Source: Elusimicrobiota bacterium (GTDB lineage Bacteria > Elusimicrobiota > Elusimicrobia > UBA1565 > UBA9628). Taken from it: a DNA stretch of 10,451 bases. Positions 5,259 to 10,451 of the stretch are shown in pieces. Numbering within the stretch: position 1 is the stretch's first letter; every line of letters starts with the position of its first letter. The notes below the pieces were generated by a model. That model was not told the origin of the DNA and did not search any database. It saw only the letters and a list, made by a program, of their open reading frames with translations. Made by a program: the position numbers and the translations under genes. The DNA is taken from NCBI GenBank assembly GCA_023249695.1, contig JAHFCD010000001.1:1-10451 (forward strand). Reading direction: 5' to 3'.

Positions 5259-8153
5259 GTCGAGATCTACCCGGCCGGGTGGACGCCGGTCCCCATCAAC
5301 GAATTCGGCGGCCTGAACCTCCTCAGCGACTCGACCGCGATCGGGAACGACGCCCAGAAGGCCCAGAACGTCCTCACGGACAACGGCTACCTCGAGAAGC
5401 GCCCTGGGAACGTCATCCTCGGGACCATCCTGGCCGGCTACCCGGTCAAGTACGTCAACGACTGGGTCTCCCCGAACGGCACGCGCTACCTCATCACGCA
5501 CGCCTCGAACACGATCTACCAGACGGACTTCTCCGGCGCCCCGGTCGCCCTGTCCACGGCCCAGCCCCTCTTTTCGATCACCGCGCTCCCGGCCTTCGCT
5601 CGCCTCATCTTCGCCGATGGATTCCGAGCGCCCTGGTACTGGGACGGCTCGTCGACCGGCACAGTCGTCTCCTCGAACGGCACGGCCGCGCCGATCTGCA
5701 CCTACATGGCGTTCAAGGACGCGCGCGTCTTCTGCGCGAACATCCCGAACGAGGGGACGAGCCGAGTCCGCATCAGCAGCACCGGCGGAATGGGCTACTG
5801 GGTCGTTCCGCCGGACTTTACCCAGGTGGACAACGCGCCCAACGTCTTCGACTTCACGCCCGATGACGGCGACTCGATCAAGTGCATGGCGACGACGCCC
5901 TGGGGCGTCTTCGTCGGTAAGCAGTATTCGAGCTCGATGATCAAAGGGACGGGGAACCTGTCCTACGACATCCGCATCCTCGACCCGAAGGTCGGGTGCA
6001 AAGACAACCGTTCCGTCCAGATGGTCTACGGCGTACTTCAGTGGCTCTCCAACGACGGCGTCTACGCCTACGACGGCTCGGGGCCTCCGCGGCTGATCTC
6101 GCGCGAGCTCGACCCGCTCGTCGCGAACCTCCCCTACACTTCCTACGGGACGAAGTTCTGGCTCAACGACACGATGGCCGACTGGCAGAGCGGGAACCTC
6201 ACGGCCTCCGGGCCTGGAGCACCTATCAGCGCAACCGCGCTGCCGGGGGCGATCACTGTGACCTCGGCTACACTGACGGACAACGCGACCGCTCTATTCG
6301 CACAGGGCACCTGCGAGGGGTGCGGAATAAGCCTGTCTGGAGATGTTCAGTTTAGCGGGGTGACGAGCACCTATGCCTTCCGGTCCGAGTTCAACACCGT
6401 CCTTCCGCTCAACGAGGGGTGGGTGAATACAAACGCAACTTCGGTTCAGGACGTCGGAGGAAGCTCGCTTACATACACTTGCCCGCCTGGGGCGGGCGGG
6501 ACGTGCTATACGAGCCACACGACCGGGGCGACGGCAAACGACAACAAGATTTTAACATTCCGACTGGCCACCAAGGCTGGCTCTGAGCGTTACGGGTATG
6601 TTGGTTTTACCAAGGGAAACAATTCCCCGGTAGAGCTCGCCGCAATCTACATTTCTTCAAGCGACATCAACTACGCGATACGCGATGTGTCTCTTAAATT
6701 CCTGCTCACCGAGACGCAGGCGCAACCCTCATTCTCAACGTACACCATCGTCCTTACCACTGCTTCAGCGGTCTACTTCTATAGAGACGGCGTATTCAAA
6801 GCCAGCTCAACAGTAGTTTATTTTGGTGGAACAAACCCTGACTACGTCGTAATAGCGGCGCAGGGCCCCCCGTTAACCACCACGCTATATTCCGACTTCA
6901 TATATTTTTCGACGAATATCCCGAGCCCTCCGACTATCGGAAATATTGTTGGAGTATCGACGTTCACATCAAGGATATTCGACACCCAGGTCTCCACTCC
7001 GACATTCGGGATTTTCGTCGCAAGCTCTACGGCCGCATCCCCGACGGTTCTTTCCTGGTCCATCAGGAGTTCAACGTCACCTAATAACGACCTGTGGTCC
7101 TCGTACACCAGCTTCCCGGCCGGGTCGGCGCCGCCGACTGGAGGAAGCAGGTACGCCGAATACAGGTCCACGTTCTCCCAATTTAGCCTAATCGAATCAC
7201 CCGGGTTCAGGTACGTCACCCTGGACGCGGCCTCGACGGCCTACTATACGAGCGCCGTGCACCTTATCGGGAGCGCCATCAGCTCTTACGGAATTTTCAC
7301 GGTCACGCAGAACATTCCCAACGGCTCGACTATAACCTGGCAGGTCCGCGCGACGACATACAGCTTCACCGACATCTCGGGCGTCAACATTCCGTGGACC
7401 GCGCAGACTGCGAACCAGGTTCCCATCATTTCGGTTTCTACGCCCACATATTTCCAGTTCCGCGGCAAATTTGATTTCAACTATCCCGCGAATATCCCCT
7501 CGGTCAGCCGTATCCAGACGAACTGGAACGAAGGTACCGGCAACCCCGTCTCCTCCGGCGTGCTCGACCGGCGCTACCATCTCTGCGTCACGATCTCCTC
7601 GGCCGCGACAACGCCGGACACCTGCCTCATCCGCCAGAAGACCGGGAAGTGGGTGACGTGGACCGGCCCCTCCATCGGAGCCATGGGGATATACAACTAC
7701 ACGCTCGTCGCCGCCGACGGCACGAACACGTCGAAGGTCTGGACGATCATGAGCCCCGGCGTCTACAGCGACGACGGATCCACGATCGACTCGCAGTGGG
7801 TCTCGGCCGATTTCACGAACGGCGTCATCTTCAACAACAAGATTCTTCACGAATTCTGGGTTGACGCGACGCCGGTCGCGGCCTCGAGCGTCACGCTTTC
7901 TTACGCGACCAACAAGGCCTCCGCCTACACCGACTACCAGTTCTACCTCGACAACGGCGGGGCCATCAGCCCGACACTTCTCCCGGCCGGGATGATCCAG
8001 TACGGGAACATCAACCAGTTCGTCCCGCTCCTCACTGGATACGACGTCGCAAAGTACGTCAGGATCAAGTTCTCGGACGCGACCCTGAACACCTACTGGC
8101 GCATCAACTCCTTCCTTCTCTACCTCGAAAATCAAGCCAGAATGACGCCTTGA
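5199..8153 (+). CDS. Large neck/tail protein with signal peptide and inserted domains
   Basis: 984 residues. The start ATG shares its A with the previous TAA and has GGAG at 5189-5192. Residues 1-20 are a Sec-type signal peptide (MRRSLLSAVLLLAGAITSSA). Residues 33-75 (INEFGGLNLLSDSTAIGN, AQNVL, LEKRPGNVILG) match the opening of phage neck/tail beta-propeller proteins: a 'GGL' entry, a 'N-V' helix and an 'R-P-G' turn. Blade-like repeats follow up to about residue 330 (for example RYLITHASNTIYQTDFSG, LIFADGFRAPWYWDG, VFCANIPNEGTSRVRISS, GVYAYDG) and resume at about 790 (RRYHLCVTISS, QKTGKWVTW, SKVWTIMSPGVYSDDGS). Between them, residues about 335-776 form a large insert (separate entry). The C-terminus (YVRIKFSDATLNTYWRINSF) is a final beta strand region. 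It most likely forms the neck or tail hub, with the insert projecting outward. Cysteines occur in near pairs (167/179, 372/375, 428/436, 796/809). The call rests on patterns; a propeller fold is inferred. Confidence 0.75.
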   Translation: MRRSLLSAVLLLAGAITSSAVEIYPAGWTPVPINEFGGLNLLSDSTAIGNDAQKAQNVLTDNGYLEKRPGNVILGTILAGYPVKYVNDWVSPNGTRYLITHASNTIYQTDFSGAPVALSTAQPLFSITALPAFARLIFADGFRAPWYWDGSSTGTVVSSNGTAAPICTYMAFKDARVFCANIPNEGTSRVRISSTGGMGYWVVPPDFTQVDNAPNVFDFTPDDGDSIKCMATTPWGVFVGKQYSSSMIKGTGNLSYDIRILDPKVGCKDNRSVQMVYGVLQWLSNDGVYAYDGSGPPRLISRELDPLVANLPYTSYGTKFWLNDTMADWQSGNLTASGPGAPISATALPGAITVTSATLTDNATALFAQGTCEGCGISLSGDVQFSGVTSTYAFRSEFNTVLPLNEGWVNTNATSVQDVGGSSLTYTCPPGAGGTCYTSHTTGATANDNKILTFRLATKAGSERYGYVGFTKGNNSPVELAAIYISSSDINYAIRDVSLKFLLTETQAQPSFSTYTIVLTTASAVYFYRDGVFKASSTVVYFGGTNPDYVVIAAQGPPLTTTLYSDFIYFSTNIPSPPTIGNIVGVSTFTSRIFDTQVSTPTFGIFVASSTAASPTVLSWSIRSSTSPNNDLWSSYTSFPAGSAPPTGGSRYAEYRSTFSQFSLIESPGFRYVTLDAASTAYYTSAVHLIGSAISSYGIFTVTQNIPNGSTITWQVRATTYSFTDISGVNIPWTAQTANQVPIISVSTPTYFQFRGKFDFNYPANIPSVSRIQTNWNEGTGNPVSSGVLDRRYHLCVTISSAATTPDTCLIRQKTGKWVTWTGPSIGAMGIYNYTLVAADGTNTSKVWTIMSPGVYSDDGSTIDSQWVSADFTNGVIFNNKILHEFWVDATPVAASSVTLSYATNKASAYTDYQFYLDNGGAISPTLLPAGMIQYGNINQFVPLLTGYDVAKYVRIKFSDATLNTYWRINSFLLYLENQARMTP
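6201..7526 (+). other. Inserted domain region of the 984-residue protein, partly AT-richer
   Basis: Residues about 335-776. The first part (about 384-572) reads like a concanavalin-like jelly roll: repeated hydrophobic strands ending in STYTIVLTTASAVYFYRDGVF and TLYSDFIYFS, the usual 'strand-x-x-DG' hairpin of such domains. The second part contains two related units (separate entry). Hand-counted lines fall to 50% (6541-6600), 45% (6601-6660), 45% (6781-6840), 42% (6901-6960) and 50% (7441-7500), against 65% (5401-5460) and 67% (7501-7560) outside. Codons rare elsewhere in the window appear, such as TTA, ACA and ATA. The drop is patchy: 6481-6540 and 7201-7260 are GC-rich. This suggests a domain of different origin, such as a receptor- or glycan-binding appendage. 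Confidence 0.6.
6957..7526 (+). repeat. Two related beta-sandwich units in tandem (protein level)
   Basis: Unit 1 is residues about 587-677 and unit 2 about 682-776. They align by eye: FTSRIFDTQVSTPTFGIF with YYTSAVHLIGSAISSYGIF; VLSWSIRSSTS with ITWQVRATTYS; an internal Trp (LWSSYTS, IPWTAQT); RYAEYRSTFS with YFQFRGKFDF; and a P-x-x-S closing strand, clearest in unit 2 (NIPSVSRIQTNW). The layout 'surface strand, gl/xW, (V/I)R, W, Y-x-x-(Y/F)R' recurs in many bacterial and phage surface proteins. The DNA copies are diverged, so this is an old duplication or a modular family. Confidence 0.55.
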
Positions 8154-8178
8154 CCGTTTGCGATATGTCGGTTAAAAT
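8150..8178 (+). promoter_or_regulatory. Sigma-70-like promoter over the stop codon of the 984-residue gene
   Basis: TTGACC (8150-8155) and TAAAAT (8173-8178) are separated by exactly 17 nt; each matches the consensus at 5 of 6 positions. The -35 box overlaps the TGA stop at 8151-8153, and the intergenic stretch is clearly AT-richer than its surroundings. A start about 7 nt after the -10 box would fall at 8184-8186, within or just after the AGGAG (8181-8185) of the next gene, so a transcript from here might lack part of that RBS. That conflict lowers confidence for expression of the next gene, though the two genes after it could still use it. Confidence 0.4.
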
Positions 8179-8195
8179 CTAGGAGCAAAACCTAT

Positions 8196-8681
8196 ATGCC
8201 CGATAAAGTCTACGCCCCCGAGTACACGCCGGAGCTCTCCGAGTCCTACCTCGGTTCCCTCCTGGCCGGCATCGACGATCAGGGGCGCATCGACGAGGGC
8301 CGCGCCCATGCCGAGCTCGCCGCGCGCGGCCTTAGTGACCAGGTCGAGAACGTCGGCTCCGCCGTAGGCGCCGTGCGCTCCGGCGTCGCGCGGACGAAGG
8401 CCGGGACGATCGGCCAGTTCAACCTCGACGTGGCGAACAAAAAGTTCTCCGAGCGCATGACGGACCAGGCCCGAGATTGGAGCGTCGAAGACCGAAACTT
8501 CGGCGCCGCCGAGGCCGAGAAGAATCGTGCCTTCCAGAAGTCCATGGCGGAAATGGGCTATCGCTTCCAGGACGAGCAGAACGACTTCGACGCCGGCGGC
8601 TTCGCCGCCGGACTGGGCGGGAGCGTCCTCAGCTCCGCCGTCGGCGGCTACTTCGGCGGTCTCGGTCGGAGCAGAAAATGA
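8196..8681 (+). CDS. Putative small internal virion/ejection protein
   Basis: 161 residues. AGGAG at 8181-8185 lies 10 nt upstream of the ATG. Residues 1-50 are an acidic N-terminal part (EYTPELSESYLGSLLAGIDD, then a helix with RIDEGRAHAELAARG). Residues 51-125 are helical and charged (VENVGSAVGAVRSGVARTKAG, DQARDWSVEDRNFGAAEAEKNRAFQ). Residues 132-157 form a glycine- and alanine-rich, weakly hydrophobic segment (GGFAAGLGGSVLSSAVGGYF) ending in basic GRSRK. Small ejection proteins of short-tailed phages often pair a coiled coil with such a Gly-rich membrane-seeking end, and the position between the neck/tail gene and a probable large ejection protein fits. No named family is recognised; the role is inferred from composition and order. 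The stop overlaps the next start (ATGA), suggesting coupled translation. Confidence 0.7.
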   Translation: MPDKVYAPEYTPELSESYLGSLLAGIDDQGRIDEGRAHAELAARGLSDQVENVGSAVGAVRSGVARTKAGTIGQFNLDVANKKFSERMTDQARDWSVEDRNFGAAEAEKNRAFQKSMAEMGYRFQDEQNDFDAGGFAAGLGGSVLSSAVGGYFGGLGRSRK

Positions 8682-9280
8682 CCTTCCGAGAATCGTTCTC
8701 CATGGGCCAGAGCGTCGGCGACCGCGGTGTCGCCGCCTACGATCGCGAGCTGTCCTACAAGGACAAGCTCGCCGAGCGCGCCGCGGCCGCCGCCGTCGCC
8801 AAGGACAAGGCCGAAGAAGGCGACTATCGCTACGATCGCACGCAGGAAGAGACCGAGCGCCACAACAAGGCCATGGAGATCAAGCCGCCGGGCGGCGGCC
8901 GCGGCAGCGCGGGCATGACCCCCGAGCAGCGCAAGTCGATCGCGCGCGGCAAGATCATGAGCGACTATACGCGCGCCCAGGGCCTCGGGCTCGAGATCTC
9001 CCCGGACTTGCAGTCCTCTTACGAGATGGCGCTGTCCGACGAGTACGCCTACCTCCATCCCGGCGAGGCCATGCCGAAGGCGCCCGCGCCGTCCAAGCCC
9101 GCGCCGGATTCGGGGTGGAAGGAGACGATCTCCAACGCCATCAGGAGCGGGAGGGACTTCTTCGGCGGCTCCGACGTCCCCGCCCCCGTCACCGCGCCGC
9201 CCGGCTGGAAACCCCGGAAGGCCAAGCTCGCCAACGGAAGCATCGTGACCGAGACGGCCCCGGGAGTCTGGCCTCAGTGA
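8678..9280 (+). CDS. Putative virion protein with coiled coil, 200 residues
   Basis: The start ATG overlaps the preceding TGA by 4 nt, with GGAG at 8668-8671; the same frame stays open farther left, but only as a shadow of the preceding gene. Residues 15-70 are a charged, Ala-rich helix (ELSYKDKLAERAAAAAVAKDKAEEGDYRYD, split as about 24-53) likely to form a coiled coil. Residues 80-125 are helical (MTPEQRKSIARGKIMSDYTRA, DLQSSYEMALSDEYAYLHPGE). Residues 130-180 are Pro/Ala-rich linker sequence with a short SNAIRSGRDFFGG helix. The C-terminus KLANGSIVTETAPGVWPQ may be a small terminal motif. Function not recognised. Its place inside an overlapping three-gene block suggests a second ejection or scaffold-like internal protein. 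The stop overlaps the next GTG start (GTGA). Confidence 0.65.
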   Translation: MTFRESFSMGQSVGDRGVAAYDRELSYKDKLAERAAAAAVAKDKAEEGDYRYDRTQEETERHNKAMEIKPPGGGRGSAGMTPEQRKSIARGKIMSDYTRAQGLGLEISPDLQSSYEMALSDEYAYLHPGEAMPKAPAPSKPAPDSGWKETISNAIRSGRDFFGGSDVPAPVTAPPGWKPRKAKLANGSIVTETAPGVWPQ

Positions 9281-10451
9281 GCGCGGACCTCCCTCCCGGC
9301 GCTACCCTCATCGAGGACAACGTCCCCCAGGGGGCGAAGGTCCTCGCCGACGACGGCCTCCCGCCGGGCGCCACGCTCATCGAGAACGAGCCCGAGCAGA
9401 TTCCCACCGCGCTCGAGGGCCTGAAGCGTTCCGCAGGCCAGCTCATCGCCCACGCCACGATCGCCGCGCTGAAGCCGACCATGGCCGTCATGCCCGGCGG
9501 CGAGGCCGTCGCGGACAAGTTGCTCGACCACTCCGAGCACGTTGACGTCCTGGCCAACCACGCCCACGAAACCGCGATCAACATGGGCATCCAGCCCAAG
9601 GACGAGCAGCACGAGGTAAACCCGGTCGTGACCGCGATGGGCCCGAAGGCCGTCAAGGGCCTGCGCGCGTACCAGGCCATCATCGACACCGTTACGCCCG
9701 CGGTGCAAAGGCTGAAGAAGTTCGCCGAGCTCTCGCAGTACCCGCTCCGCCAGAAGATAGACGCGATCGAGTCGAGCGAGAACGACGACTCCGCGTTCAA
9801 CAAGGCCGCAATCGCGCCGAACCCGACTCCCGCGGAGAGCGGCATCGCCATCTCCGAGAAGGCGTCGGATCTCGGCCGGATGACGGGCAAGGTCGCCCAG
9901 ACTCTCCCGGTCCTCATGATGGGAGGCCTGCAGGGCAGCCCCGTCGGCTACGAGAACGTCGGCGAGGGCCCCTCCCGCTTCCAGGCCGAATCGGAGTCCC
10001 AGGCCCGCCAGGGGCTCAACGCCTTCCAGAAGAACCAGGTCGGCAAGCTGAAGGCCGACGTCGGCTTCGCGGCCTCCCTCATCAACGCCTGGGGCGGCAC
10101 GATCGCGGGCCAGGTGAACTCGCCCGGCGTCCAGCGCGCCTGGGAGGGCGTCCGCCAGTACGGCGACGCCTCCCACATCGAGGACGTCTCGGACGCCGTG
10201 TCGATCGCGATGATGGTCTACGGCGGCGTCGAGGCCGTGAAGGCCGCGCCCGAGGTCATGGCGCAGCTCCGCGCCTCCCTCGGCCCCCGCTTCGAGAACG
10301 TCTGGCTGAAGGCGGTCAACAAGGAGCGCGGCCTCTCGATCATCCCGGACGAGGGCCTGTACAACATCTGGAAGAACCTCCCCGAGGAAGAGCAGACGGC
10401 CATGACCAAGTCGAACGTCCGCTTCATGCGCCTGCGCGCGGAGATGTTCGA
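9277..10451 (+). CDS. Probable large ejection/internal virion protein, 3' partial
   Basis: The GTG start at 9277 overlaps the previous TGA by 4 nt and has GGAG at 9263-9266, 10 nt upstream. No stop occurs to the right edge, giving at least 391 residues. The N-terminus carries three short units: LPPGATLIEDN (5-15), VPQGAKVLADDG (16-27), LPPGATLIENE (28-38). Similar 'LPPGF' type N-terminal repeats occur in some large phage internal or polyvalent proteins; this is recollection, not a search. Residues 45-160 are helical with basic/acidic pattern, 197-230 include a Met/Gly-rich weakly hydrophobic stretch (TLPVLMMGGLQGSPVGY), 262-283 another (VGFAASLINAWGGTIAGQV), and 310-330 (AMMVYGGVEAV). These amphipathic or hydrophobic helices fit a protein delivered to or across host membranes. 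The visible end stays charged and helical. No lysozyme or peptidase motif is seen in the visible part. Confidence 0.7.
   Translation, partial: MSADLPPGATLIEDNVPQGAKVLADDGLPPGATLIENEPEQIPTALEGLKRSAGQLIAHATIAALKPTMAVMPGGEAVADKLLDHSEHVDVLANHAHETAINMGIQPKDEQHEVNPVVTAMGPKAVKGLRAYQAIIDTVTPAVQRLKKFAELSQYPLRQKIDAIESSENDDSAFNKAAIAPNPTPAESGIAISEKASDLGRMTGKVAQTLPVLMMGGLQGSPVGYENVGEGPSRFQAESESQARQGLNAFQKNQVGKLKADVGFAASLINAWGGTIAGQVNSPGVQRAWEGVRQYGDASHIEDVSDAVSIAMMVYGGVEAVKAAPEVMAQLRASLGPRFENVWLKAVNKERGLSIIPDEGLYNIWKNLPEEEQTAMTKSNVRFMRLRAEMF
9289..9384 (+). repeat. LPPGATLIE repeat at the N-terminus of the last gene
   Basis: Codons 5-13 (9289-9315) and 28-36 (9358-9384) both encode LPPGATLIE but with different third bases (for example CCT CCC versus CCG CCG), so the repeat is kept at protein rather than DNA level. 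A degenerate copy VPQGAKVL starts at codon 16 (9322). Confidence 0.7.

Noticed and set aside
6482..6496. CCCGCC-TGG-GGCGGG inverted repeat inside the 984-residue gene
   Set aside because: It has only six pairs, within coding sequence for a Gly/Pro loop, without context for a terminator.
6201..7526. Variable region of a diversity-generating retroelement
   Set aside because: No template repeat, reverse transcriptase or adenine-biased codon pattern was seen in the window; the AT-rich patch is spread over more than 1 kb rather than focused at a C-terminal lectin fold.
8477..8677. Upstream extension of the 200-residue gene
   Set aside because: It overlaps the preceding gene, is Arg-rich shadow sequence, and ATGA coupling with GGAG supports the start at 8678.

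Overview
The window is a GC-rich (about 62-67% in hand-counted 60-nt lines of typical coding sequence) block of bacteriophage or prophage virion genes. All genes lie on the plus strand, packed with overlaps or short gaps and mostly AGGAG-type ribosome binding sites. The layout fits a tailed phage head-neck-ejection module, most simply a short-tailed (podovirus-like) one. No terminase, portal, tail sheath/tube, lysis, integrase, tRNA or CRISPR sequence is visible. The host cannot be named; codon and RBS usage only point to a high-GC bacterium.

Left part (2-2244): the 3' end of a long scaffold-like gene, open from the window's left edge, is followed 11 nt later by the major capsid protein, which looks like the SU10/DUF5309 HK97-fold type. 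A perfect 13-bp stem-loop lies just behind the capsid gene. Next comes a 285-residue protein with a Sec-type signal peptide (2312-3169), followed by a second strong stem-loop capped by a GCAA tetraloop and two mini-hairpins with the same loop. Two small unknown proteins (3284-3919, 3934-4362) lead to a neck adaptor-like protein (4396-5199).

Right part: a 984-residue protein (5199-8153) has the N-terminal features of phage neck/tail beta-propeller proteins. It also begins with a signal peptide, and it carries a large, partly AT-richer inserted region that seems to encode a jelly-roll-like domain plus two related beta-sandwich repeats. A promoter-like sequence overlaps its stop codon. Three further genes (8196-8681, 8678-9280, 9277 to the right edge) overlap by 4 nt and look like internal virion/DNA-ejection proteins; the last runs off the window.

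The genes most likely act together as follows: scaffold and capsid protein build the procapsid, the adaptor and the 984-residue protein close the neck and may reach out to bind a surface, and the last three form an ejected set. The most unusual point is that two virion-module proteins carry apparent export signals. One has no alternative ATG/GTG/TTG start before its conserved part, and the other sits between two strong RNA hairpins like an inserted cassette.
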